Source of the DNA: Euptelea pleiosperma
Lineage: Eukaryota > Streptophyta > Magnoliopsida > Ranunculales > Eupteleaceae
Length of the DNA: 64,000 nucleotides
Direction: 5' to 3'
Assembly (NCBI GenBank): GCA_035048495.1
Contig: CM068542.1
Coordinates: 37,291,109 to 37,355,108, forward strand
The notes under the pieces were generated by a model that ran no database searches, was not told the origin of the DNA, and saw only the letters and a program-made list of their open reading frames with translations. This document shows positions 11,635 through 22,100 of this stretch, piece by piece. Numbering within the stretch: position 1 is the stretch's first letter; each line of letters starts with the position of its first letter. Made by a program: the position numbers and the translations under genes.

Positions 11635-12025
11635 GAGTAAATCTTCGCTCAATGCATGCTGTGAGCGAAGCCGATCACAGCACACAATATGAGCCACACG
11701 GCCGCTGACCGTATGGATGTTTGGCCAGTCCCTCGGTGGACCTGCAAACCAAAAATCAGCATCATTAGTGATTTACAACCTTTGGATCTTTACTCCCAAA
11801 TAACGCTCAATAATGCTCTAATTCCTACGGTTAAAATCAACCCACGAAAATAACTCTAATCCAACGCTTAGAAATCACTGCTCAGGTTTATATTTGGTTT
11901 GTAGGTCCACCAAGGGACTGGCCAAACATCCATACGGTCAGCGCTCTCTAAGAGTGTGCCACGTAGCTCGTATTGTGTGCTGTGATAGGCTTCGCTCACA
12001 TCATGCAGTGAGCGAAGGTTTACTC
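11635..12025. mobile_element. complete Mutator-like MITE with 9-bp target duplication
   Basis: The 391-bp element begins GAGTAAATCTTCGCTCA and ends GAGCGAAGGTTTACTC. It is flanked by a perfect 9-bp duplication TTGATTCAG (11626-11634 and 12026-12034). Almost the whole element is an inverted repeat: the left arm carries gaccgtatggatgtttggc and accaaaaatcag, the right arm their complements, around a short centre (gttaaaatcaacccacg). A 9-bp duplication is the hallmark of the Mutator superfamily. It has no coding capacity. This is the cleanest reference copy for the family in the window. Confidence 0.93.
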
Positions 12026-12249
12026 TTGATTCAGATATTGTGGTACATCAACTGCCGCCATCCTTGACCAGACAACACGCTTCCAGAGAGGAACGTTTGA
12101 CCTCCCAGTCAAGACTGATACAGGTCCTCACACGGCCAGCATCATCTAATCCAGTCCCAAAAAAAAACGAAAAAAAAATAAATTGCATATGAAATCTCAC
12201 TGGTGGTTAAATCTTGGGTCCCGGCTTCTGCGCGAGTTTCGAACCATAG

Positions 12250-12373
12250 GCTATAGTCGACGTAATCAATGTCCTGATGTCTGTCAATTTCTGGTCAATG
12301 AATATAAAATTATAAATTAGGGAAGAAATGATTATCTTAGCTATTCTCTCCAAGAAAAAATAAAGAAGAGAAG
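12250..12373 (+). promoter_or_regulatory. core promoter and 5' UTR of amylase gene 1
   Basis: Adjacent TATA-like stretches tataaaat and tataaatt occupy 12303-12318, about 55-70 bp before the ATG at 12374. The region from about 12250 aligns with the upstream part of amylase gene 2 (ggtcaatgaatat word) and the leader (ctctccaagaa, aaataaagaag) is shared. Transcription start is not determined. Confidence 0.5.
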
Positions 12374-15300
12374 ATGAATCTTGTTCTGAAGTCATTCTGC
12401 TATCTCTACCTTTTCATCTCTCTCCTACCCGCCTTCACAGCTGCTCAGTTATTATTTCAGGTATGTAAGAAGTTACTATATACTATGAGGAATGCTTGCA
12501 AGCAGCCCCTTAATGGAGTTGCACAGGTGCCAACCCCACAAAAGACAAGAAAAACTTCCTTGAAGACCATGCCTTCAATTAAAAATATATATCATTTCCT
12601 GTCTTTTGCGGCGTTTTCATCTGTGCAACTCCGTTAAAAGTTAGAAATTTTTAACTTTTACAAATCTTATATGAATTTTTTTTTTCTAATTTCAATGGCC
12701 TGTGATTTGATCTCAAGGGGTTTAATTGGGAGTCATGGAAGAAGGAAGAGGGATGGTATAACTTCCTTAAGAACTCCATCCCCGACCTGGCTAATGCTGG
12801 AATCACACATGTTTGGCTTCCACCACCCTCGCAGTCAGCATCCAACGAAGGTACTCCTGTATATATAATATTGTCATTTTCTTTTGTTAAGCTTGTCTCA
12901 ATCAAGATGGGGTTTTTCAATGGTTTCATTGCTTGTTGAAATACAATCCAGCAATGGGGAAGACTTGTTTTACAAAAGATTTAAGTAGATAGGGTCTTGT
13001 GTAGTCGCGAAATCACTAACGAACGAGGAAGAAGATTTCCGTCTCCTACCTAAAGCCAACCTTGATTAATCCACAATGAATATATAAAACACAAAGAAAA
13101 CTCGAGAAACTGAAAAATTCATTATTCTCAATAAGATTATTGAAACCCTAATTTCCCGAAGTAGCAAAATTTATCAAAAATAGTAAAATTCCTAAATCTC
13201 AAGAAATTCTTAAATTAAAATTAAACTACTAAATTAAGACCTTCCAAAACAAGCCCGGTCAAAAAGAATTTTAAAATTAAGCTAAACAAAAAATTGTCAA
13301 AATAGTACTTATTCTTAAAACTATAATTTGACCCTCGAACCAACCCTTTTTTTTTCCTTTTTGCTGGATAAGAAAACTTTACTGAGGAAAAGAAAGACAA
13401 GGAACAAGAAGCAAAAGAAAGAAAAAGAAACAGAAAAGGGGAAGGGCCCAAGCTATCTAACGTCCCAACTATTAGAGATTATATATTATAATAAATTGTG
13501 TGAGATACACCATATTATTACTGGTGTATCTTATCACAAGATTAGAATCAATTAAGAATAGATTTGCTTGAGAGATTATAGGATCTCATTCTTATTGGAC
13601 TCTTATAATGCTCTATATAAGAGCTTTGAGTAGGTCAATGTAATTACTAAAGTTATTTAATAAATCATAGATTTCTACACCAACTAATATAAGAGCTTTG
13701 AGTAGGTCAATGTAATTACTAAAGTTATTTAATAAATCATAGATTTCTACACCAACTAGGTTGACACCTCAGATTGAACAAAAAAGGGACCCTCCCCAAC
13801 CACTAATTAAACCTAAAATAACTAGTAAGAGGGTTTTCCATTTCATGGATGAATGGAGGCCTTTCGACAAAAGTTTCAACACAATTCTCTACAAGACTCG
13901 CTCCATACTTGGCTTTTGAATATGCTGCAAAATTTGCCTCTCCAAGTAGATGAAATGATGCAATGATGCATCTTGCTAATAACGAGGTTCCATTTGGATT
14001 TAAGCTTCCAAGGAATAAGGTTTTGATCAAAAGCATGAACTGCAGCAGCTGAATCCGATTCTATCCACACCCTCGAACCAACCTCTTTTGGCCTCGGAAT
14101 ACGACAATAAATTTGTAGATTAATTTACCAATGTTGTAGAGATCGTTGAGATGATCTACGTGCATATGCTTTAATAACTAATCCGAGTTACGAGTGCGAA
14201 GTTACAGCCGTTTGAAATTGACATTACCCTTTTGACTTGATGTCCACCGATCTTGACATTCTAGAAACTTCCTAGCAACCCTTCCTACATCACAATGATC
14301 ATGATAGAATAATTTTACATTAAAATTAAGAATGGATGTAGGGTTTCTCACTGTCAAAGGCTATCAAACCAATGATTTCTACTACATGATGATGATTACT
14401 AAGTCCAACATGGCATGAAAAACTATTACAATTCAACATAGTTTAGTAAATCTATTTAATCAAGAAAACTCAAGAAACAAAACAATGTAGGAGCCTCCCT
14501 TAATCCCAATCTGTTGAGACCCCACAGGGGACCTACGGTTGATGTGGCATGCACAATTCTTGCAAAAAATCTTAACGTGGATCAAATTGTAGACTTGGGT
14601 TTGATTTTCTCCTTAATAGACACCGGTTCCTAACGTAACGGAAGCATGAAGTTAATCACGATAGTGAACCAGGAAGAAGAACAATGTATTCAACCGAAAA
14701 GAAACCTTGAATCCACAAGGAAAAATGTAATAAAAAGCTTAAACAATAAACTTCAATAATTTCTTCACCCAACTACAACTCATTTTAAATATGGCAAATC
14801 ACTAAAGAAATAGAAACCTACTAAAAGTCTAAAACTGCTAAAATATGAAAAATTATTAAAAAATAAAAATTCTTACTGAGACTAGAAATTGATAATAGTA
14901 GATCCTAGAAACAAGTCAGAATCGACAGGGAGTGATTCTAATTTCTATGACTCAAGTTATTGTTAAAACAAAAACTCATAAAATAGCCAAATTGTCGTTT
15001 CGACTCACTAAAAGATGGAATTTGGCCAAAATCATGCGTACGTCATGAGCAAAGTTAATGAATATTGAAGATCACGTTGTTTTCCTTAAAAAAAGTCTGG
15101 CCCCATGCGATTCCGACACTAAAAACAATTTCATTAATGCCTATTACGTTCTTTTAAGTGCATCTTTAGTATTAATGCTCGTTACGTCCTTTTAGCATCG
15201 TTTGGACTTTTGACGGTCCAAACGCCCCATGAACTCCTTTGCTACATGTTCTACATCAATTCCTCTTTTAGAAATCTTTTCATTGCTCAAATAGTTATCT

Positions 15301-17256
15301 GCATCTTTTTTCAGGGTTCTTGCCAGGAAAATTGTATGATCTCAATGCATCAAAATACGGAAATGAGGATGAATTAAAAACACTTATAAAGGCTTTCCAC
15401 GACAAGGGAATTCAATGCCTTGTGGACATAATTATAAATCATAGAACAGCAACGAGTCAAGATGGGAGAGGGATATGGTGCATCTTTGAAGGAGGAACAC
15501 CAGACGATCGCCTCGATTGGGGCCCCTCTTTCATCTGCAGTGATGACACCTATTCTGACGGCACAGGTAATCTCGACACTGGTGCACCCTATGATCCTGC
15601 TCCTGACATTGATCACACCAACCCAAGAGTCCAGAAAGAGCTGTCAGATTGGATGAATTGGCTCAAGACCGAAATTGGGTTCGATGGATGGAGAATTGAT
15701 TTTGCTAAGGGATATTCCTCAAATTTTACAAAGTTCTATATAAAGCAGACTCAACCCAGCTTTGCAGTCGGGGAGATCTGGAATTCTCTTGTTTATCGGG
15801 ATGGGAAGCCAGAGTACAACCAGGACACACATAGGCACGAACTAGTAGAGTGGGTTCAAGTTGTAGGAGGGGTCGTGACAGCCTTCGATTTCACAACTAA
15901 GGGGATCCTCCAAGCAGCAGTAGAAGGGGAGTTGTGGCGATTGAAGGACGAGAATGGAAGGTCACCAGGAATGATTGGATTGTTGCCTGGAAATGCTGTA
16001 ACTTTCATCGACAACCATGACACGGGGTCGACGCAGAAACATTGGGAATTTCCTTCAGACAAAGTCATGCAGGGATACGTGTACATACTCACTCATCCAG
16101 GGATACCATCCATAGTAATTTCTTCTACTTTGCCTACCTTTTCTTTTGCTACATTACATGTAGTTTATCCATAATGTCAGCAGGCCCTATAAGGATCTCC
16201 ACGTGGCATTTTTTGGAGGGGGAGACTTCAAATTTTGACGTCCCTTGGGACAGCAAATATTTTCTCCAATTCATTGACTTAAATAGAAACTGCGAGAGTG
16301 TCAAAACAATTTTTGAACCTCCACGTATATCTAATTAGGACGGGGATGGATTGGGGTACTCCCTCGGCATCCCAAGCTGATTAATCACTAGGTGGACCTA
16401 CAAGCCCAAAATAAACCTAATCAATGATTTCTAAGCATTGGATTGAAGTTATTTTCATGGATTGATTTTATCCGTAGGACTTTGAGCATTATTTGGGTCC
16501 AAAGTTTTGAAATCACGCTGATTTTTGGTTTGTAGGTCAACCTAGTGACCAACCAAACATCCATACGGTTAGTGTCATCTTAAGAATGTGCCACATGGCT
16601 TATATTGGTTGCAGTCAGCCACGCGCCGCGTCGTTGACTGCAGGTGTCGACGAAAGTTTACTTCAGAGAAGCATGCCTTGATGATGCATGTCTTGTTTCT
16701 CGTAAGTTTGGTTCGCGAATGGAAATGTACATATTATGAATGATGCAAAGTATAACAACAAAATTTCATTTCGCCATAGATTATGTAACCAGACATAAGA
16801 ATGCGATTAATAGATCATGTGAGCCCCATAGAATAACAGGGTTAATCACACATTAAGTAGGCCCCACATAATAACAAGGGTTGATAGATCATGTAGGCCC
16901 CACATAATACCTAGGGTTGATAGTAATGAATGTGGAATTTATCATTCTAGGTTATATATATATATATAAAGCTTATTGGAAAGCTTGTTTCTCTTGTGCA
17001 GTTCTATGACCACTTCTTCGACTGGGGGCTAAAGGAGGAGATTGGTAAATTGGCTGCAATCAGGTCCAGGAATGGGATTCGACCAACAAGCACCCTTCGC
17101 ATTATAGCCTCCGACGCTGATCTCTATTTAGCTGCAGTTGATGAGAAAATTATTGCCAAGATCGGACCGAGGTATGACGTTGGAAACCTTGTCCCACCAA
17201 ACTTCAAGATTGTTGCCTCCGGAAATGACTATGCTGTGTGGGAGAAAATACAGTAA
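12374..17256 (+). CDS. AMY: secreted alpha-amylase, tandem copy 1 (diverged)
   Basis: Exons 12374-12460, 12718-12850, 15315-16114 and 17002-17256 join in phase to 424 aa plus stop, the normal length for plant alpha-amylases. It hydrolyses internal alpha-1,4 bonds of starch (GH13) and should enter the secretory pathway: residues 1-24 form a signal peptide ending FTAA before QLLFQGFNWESW. Conserved regions are intact: INHRTA, catalytic Asp202 in GWRIDF, Glu227 in VGEIWN, Asp306 in FIDNHD, and the C-terminal beta domain ending AVWEKIQ. Oddities: where gene 2 and cereal enzymes have DTGADFG, this copy reads DTGAPYDP, changing what I recall as calcium ligands. The usual WW surface-site pair reads LL in GLLPGNA. 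Intron 2 is 2.5 kb and full of repeats. The frame is open, so it is probably expressed, but exon 3 is less conserved than in copy 2. Confidence 0.92.
13615..13758. repeat. 72-bp unit duplicated in tandem
   Basis: 13615-13686 and 13687-13758 are essentially identical (atataagagctttgagtagg start, ctacaccaacta end). Confidence 0.9.
13803..14080 (-). pseudogene. LINE (L1-type) RNase H domain fragment
   Basis: On the minus strand [17 protein letters not shown] and, after a frameshift, [17 protein letters not shown] match the pattern of the RNase H (RVT_3) domain at the C-terminus of plant L1 elements. It is a short frameshifted relic inside amylase 1 intron 2. Confidence 0.65.
16375..16660. mobile_element. 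Mutator-like MITE, left-truncated, in amylase 1 intron 3
   Basis: The core is present (aggtggacctacaa, gctgatttttggtttgtagg, catccatacggttag). It is followed by gccacatggcttatattgg and a right end near gaaagtttacttc. The left terminus with gaccgtatggatg is missing. Confidence 0.75.
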
Positions 17257-17529
17257 GGAATTCGCGATTATCCTTCGACGAACAAAAAATAATTTTAGAC
17301 AACGCACTGCGCCTGCAACACAATATTCAGAATCACCTCGGACAAATGAAAGCTCTAATGATGAGGATTGTATAATTTATGTGATGTTTCTCTGACATGG
17401 CATACTTATGGAATGGTATGTATAAATAATCTGGTGGGCAGCATTGATGTTGCGATGCTGTGACATAAGAGTTATCAATCTGATTGGTGATTTATAACTC
17501 CTATCCGATCCGTGTGGCATCTTTTAGGA

Positions 17530-17745
17530 ATAATAATATTTTATTTTTATTTTCTAATATTGAATGAGCTGCAATTGACGTCAACGGACTGAAGACAAAA
17601 AAAAAAAAGTGTATAAAGTCTAAAGTAGTCTTAAAAAAGTAAAAGACTTAAAGAATATTAAAGAAACATAAGAAGGGCATTTTGGACAAAGTAGGGGTAA
17701 TTTTAAGATTTCATCCGTTTTAAACGCAAGAAGGGCCTTCTCTTT
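17530..17745. repeat. diverged relative of the 202-bp repeat at 10953
   Basis: It shares aggaataataa, attgaatgagctg, gaagggcat and acgcaagaagggcc with the repeats at 10953-11345. It lies just after amylase gene 1; the related pair lies before that gene. Confidence 0.5.
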
Positions 17746-17765
17746 TTATATAGTAGAATAGATGG

Positions 17766-18121
17766 CAGCGGTGATGTAACAAAATATACTTGAAACTTTT
17801 TAATTTGTGGAAGCACGTTTTTTGCTACTCACCACTGCCATATGGGCCCACATACCAAAAATCAGCTTGTTTGATTATTTCTAGTGGTTGGTTTTAGTAC
17901 TCAAAAATAATGGTTGATTCCAACAGTTAGAATCTCGGCATCTAGAAATACAAAAATCTAATGGCTAGAGATTACCAATCAGGGTGATTTTTGGTGTGTA
18001 TATAAACGAAGGGTGGGATGAACCTCCATGCCGTCAGTGGGCCCAGATGGCAGTGGTGAGTAACAAAAATTCGTGCTTCCGCAAACTAAAAAGTTTCAGG
18101 TATACCTTGTTACATCTTTCT
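17766..18121. mobile_element. Mutator-like MITE, gatgtaac-ended subtype
   Basis: Inverted ends contain gatgtaacaa and ttgttacatc, with the words tgtggaagcacg and cgtgcttccgca inside. The core is a diverged version (accaaaaatcagctt and gtgatttttggtgtg). A putative 9-bp duplication aatagatgg / cctagatgg (17757-17765 and 18122-18130) matches 7 of 9. A complete relative with a proven empty site is at 36061. Confidence 0.65.
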
Positions 18122-18124
18122 CCT

Positions 18125-18245
18125 AGATGGAAACCTCGATGGTGGTGGTGAGATAGGTATTAAAGTCTCCCAAGACCAGCCAAGGAATAGACCCTGTCGC
18201 CTGAAGATGATTCTCCCAAAGCTTTTTCCTGGAATGCCATGATAG
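18125..18245 (-). pseudogene. LINE endonuclease domain fragment
   Basis: The minus strand reads LQATGSIPWLVLGDFNTYL, resembling the catalytic GDFN region of plant L1-type endonucleases. It is about 40 codons long and directly precedes the PPR fragment on the plus strand. Confidence 0.5.
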
Positions 18246-18318
18246 TGAAGCCTTTTAAGTTTACGAAAATGTGTAGCCTTATTTGGCAACTTCGGTGTCC
18301 ATAAGACCCTCTTGTGAT

Positions 18319-18575
18319 GTAGGCTCTGCCCAGCTTCTATTTGATGGAATGCCGGAGAGAAACCTGCTTTCATGGAATTCAATGGTTTCTGGGTAATGGG
18401 GTATGTACAGAATGGGCTTTTGGACATGGGTTTGGTTTGGCTACGTTCCGGTCTCAGTCCCGTCTCCATGGTTAGCGTTCTTTCCGGTTGCGCCAGATTA
18501 AAGGACGCCCAACTGGGTACGTCTGCCCATGCATATTGTCTTAGAAAATGGATTTTATTTCAATTCCAAGTTTCC
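18319..18575 (+). pseudogene. fragment of the PPR gene at 29773, between the amylases
   Basis: The DNA aligns closely with 30992-31250 of the intact 1006-aa PPR gene (tctgcccagcttct, tgatggaatgccggagagaa, tctgcccatgcatattgtct). It carries a short insertion after tttctgggta, a deletion of about 25 bp after gacatgggtttgg, and a frameshift at cttagaaaatgg. No repeat ends flank it. It is a non-functional piece moved or duplicated some 12 kb away from its parent. Confidence 0.9.
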
Positions 18576-18689
18576 AACTGGTGCTCCATGTTTCCACCCT
18601 TGACCAGAAGCAGCGGTCTGACTTTGACCTAGATATTTAAGAGGACCGACGTAAGCATGTGTCATATTTAGGCCACATTCGTCGTTAAC

Positions 18690-19183
18690 TATGTCGTGAT
18701 GTCTTCAGATGAGACCTCCTTTTGGTCAATGAATATCAAATTGGTTGGCGATGCAACAAGCTTAGCCTAATCCTAAAGCGTAAGCTAGCACCATTTCTGT
18801 TACTCACCACTGCCATTTGAGCCCACTGACCGCATGGATGTTTAGCCCACCCCTTGATGGATATACACGCCAAAAATCACCATGATTGGTATTCTCTAGC
18901 TATTAGATTTTCGTATTTTTTAAGACTTGATTCTAGCCGTTGAATTCAACCATTTTTTTTTCGAGTACTAATGCCAACGGCTAAAATTTATCAAACAAGC
19001 TGATTTTTTGTATGAATGTCTACTAAGGGGCGGGCTAAATATCTATACGGTCAGTGGGTCCCATATGGCAGCGGTGAGTAAGAAAAATGGTACTAGCTTA
19101 TGCTTTTGGATTAAGACAGGCTTGTGACATCCCTTATTTAATTTTAAACCATTCTCTCCAAGAACAAAATAAAGAAGAAGAAA
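18690..19183 (+). promoter_or_regulatory. upstream region of amylase gene 2, split by a MITE
   Basis: The part aligned to the gene 1 core promoter (ggtcaatgaatat at about 18724-18736) now reads tatcaaat where gene 1 has tataaaat. It is separated from the leader (ctctccaagaac, ATG 19184) by the element at 18758-19123. The only TATA-like word left close to the ATG is ttatttaat at 19134-19142. The promoter may therefore differ in strength or start site from gene 1. Confidence 0.55.
18758..19123. mobile_element. Mutator-like MITE in the amylase 2 promoter
   Basis: Inverted ends are about 35 bp (taatcctaaagcgtaagctag against ctagcttatgcttttggatta), then gttactcaccactgccat and its complement. The core is the gatgtaac-type subtype (accgcatggatgttta, gctgattttttgtatgaatg). 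No 9-bp duplication was recognised at the chosen ends. Confidence 0.7.
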
Positions 19184-22100
19184 ATGAGTCCTGTTCTTAA
19201 GTCATTCTGCTATATCTACCTTTTCATCTCTCTCTTACCAACCTTCACAGCTGCTCAATTATTATTTCAGGTATGTAAGAAGTTACTATTTTATATGAAC
19301 ACTTCTTTTTTCTTTGTTCCTCTTTTACATTTCTTATATGAAAGTTATTAGTTATTGTTAAGTTCATCATTTTTCTAATTTCAATGGCCTGTGATTTGAT
19401 CTCAAGGGGTTTAATTGGGAATCTTGGAAGAAGGAGGAGGGATGGTATAACTTCCTTAAGAACTCCATCCCTGACCTTGCTAATGCTGGAATCACACATG
19501 TTTGGCTTCCACCATCCTCACAGTCAGCGGCTGATCAAGGTACTCGGTGTATATAATATGGTCATTTTCTTTTGTATAGCATGGCCCCATCTAACATGTT
19601 TTGTGTGCACAGAGAGATGTAATCAATCAAGAATTCTGTGTGTGTGTGTGTGTTTGAAATCTAAGTTAGTCATGTTTGGAGTTTGGAAACAGGGGTTCTA
19701 GTTGTGTGATTGGATGATCACACCAAGTTCGAAAATTCGCCGATCAACTCATAGGTTTGGCCATGATACAAAGTCTGTAATCCCAACTTTGTGAAAAGTT
19801 GCCCAAGTTAAAATTGGAAATCAAAATAACAAAAGTTTCGTAGTAAAGTCTGAGTTTGAACATGGGTTTTCTGTGGCGTTTTGAGAGTTTTTCTCCTAAC
19901 ACCAGGACGAGCCATGTGATGAAGATCATGTCAAACCTTAATTATTAAGAGTAAAAACCATCATCATTAGAAGTGCAAGAGGAACGAAAAGTCATTAGAG
20001 GGTTGTCAAAATCAAGATGAGGTTTTCCAGTGGTTTCACTGCTTGTCGAAATACAATGGTTATGAATCCAGCAAAGGGGAAGGCTTGTTTTACAAAAGAT
20101 CAAGTGGGGTTTCTCAATGTCAGAGGCTATCAAACCAGTAATTTCTACTACATGATGATGACGATTGCTTGTAATGTTTCTCAACAGTTCGCGTATTGGT
20201 TAATTGTAGAAATATGAATTGATGATGGTGAAGAATTGAAGTCGAATATGGCATGAAAAGCTATTACCATTCAACGTAGTTTATGAAATTATCTAATCAA
20301 GAAAACCGAAGAAACAGAACAAAAGAATAGAGGTAGACAACTAAAGTGAATTGCAGCCTCATATTAACGTCATCACTGACGATGGTCTTTAAGTTCATGG
20401 GGGCCTCTCACAAGACAAGTCAGTAGATTGAGTCTATATTTGAGCCTTCGAGGTTCACCGCTTTCTTGGTTGCAATGTTTCATTCCCTGAAAATATAAAC
20501 AATATAACAATCTTCTGTCTCACAAGTTCAAGTGAGATTCAACTCAAGAAAAATTGTAACCAATGAAGCCAGATTTTCCTCAATGAGTTTGAATAACAGT
20601 ACAGGAGCCTCCCTTAATAAGGTTAAACATACGTGCTTCGACAATGCATTGGTACAGAGCTTTGAATTCAGCCAAATTATCACGGATAGTTCCACTCCTT
20701 TGAAGATTAGCTATAGTCCCACTCTGTTGATTACCATGGTATTTGTCCCATTTCTTTGTTTATTGCTGCTTTGATGCTTTCTTCATCCTCTAAAATTATA
20801 TATCTAACAATGATTAAGGACTTGAAGTTGATTGGAGCTTTAACCTTTCTATGATATAGTTTCACTTAGAAGGAGTCTTTTAACGGACCTTTAATCTTGT
20901 GCACTCATTTAGTGATGTTTTTCTGGGGAGAACGCTATCCAATTGTAGGCTCTAAACATCACTTCAGCCACTCCCCACACTTAAGGAACTGTGGCATGTC
21001 TTGAAGACAATTAGATCTCCACTGACCACTTTTGATTAGATCCATCCAGGAGACACAATTCCTAACACTAAGGCTTGAGAGTGTCTCATCTAATAAGGCC
21101 ACACAGGCTATATATCTGAATGGGTTGGGGAGCAGCATGTAAAACCTTTGAGAGATAATGTTTGTTGGATCCTTGTGTTTGGGGTCTGCAACATTAAAGA
21201 GGTTTATATGTAGATTGAATTATGAGATCCCAATCTGAAGCACTCTGGTCTGATAGGACCTTTTTCAATCCAAGAAGTACCAGTTGGAAGACGAGATCCT
21301 CAGACCAATTCAACCTTGAGCAGTCCAATTTGATGGGCTCCTCCAAGCCAAGAAGAAGGTATCTCATTGCTCCAATCCGAGCTGGTCATGCTTGGCCCAA
21401 ACGAAAGCCAGTCCAAGCATGATGAGCTAGGACCAGACCATGAGCAATCTGAGGCCATGACCTTAGATTGAACCAATCTGAGGTTTCACTTCTCAGATTG
21501 GCCAATCCGAGGAGCAGCTTGTTGGTCCTGCACAGAGTGAACCTGAGCTCAATCTGACCCCACCATTTCAACCGGACATGTGAAAGCAATCTTTTTTCTT
21601 AACGATCAAGTTTTCTACATAAGAGGCTTTGAGCATTTTTACACATGGGTTGCTTTGGGGGGGATCTTTTGCCATTTTGTTGAATTTGAAGACCAAATCA
21701 ACCTCTGCACTCCCCCTATCTAGGCCTAATCTTCCGTTGGGTGTGAAATTCCATCGAGATCAATTCTCCAACCATGCCCTTGGTTGTGATTTCTCTATTC
21801 AAAGGCTACCACCCATCTTATTACTGCTGCATTTTTCCTAGCAACCTCAGCAACTTGACGGCAGAAGTTCTCATTGTACCTTTCCTTTAATCTGTAGTTC
21901 ATTGGAACCTATTTTAGTGGATCTATTGGGAGTTTGAAACTATTGTCAAAAATTGTTGGGGATTGTCTCTTGGGTGTTAACCCTTGTATTAAGGTTGGGA
22001 TGATTAATAGAAATCGGATTGAATTTCTCCTTAGTAGATTAGATCTGGTTCTATTTGGGATCAAATCTACATCAGTTCCTCCTTGAGAAATCTTTTAGTT

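Larger units (their letters stand above)
12987..14335. repeat. insertion-rich part of amylase 1 intron 2
   Basis: Sequence on both sides (12898-12986 and 14336-14500) aligns with a continuous stretch at 20008-20330 in intron 2 of amylase gene 2. About 1.35 kb was therefore gained here or lost there. It contains AT-rich DNA, a 72-bp tandem duplication and a LINE RNase H fragment. A further block, about 14512-15280, also lacks a counterpart in gene 2. Confidence 0.6.

Noticed and set aside
14512..15280. solo LTR in amylase 1 intron 2 (starts tgttgagacccc)
   Set aside because: I could not find a matching CA end with a 5-bp duplication, so it is left as unexplained intron sequence.
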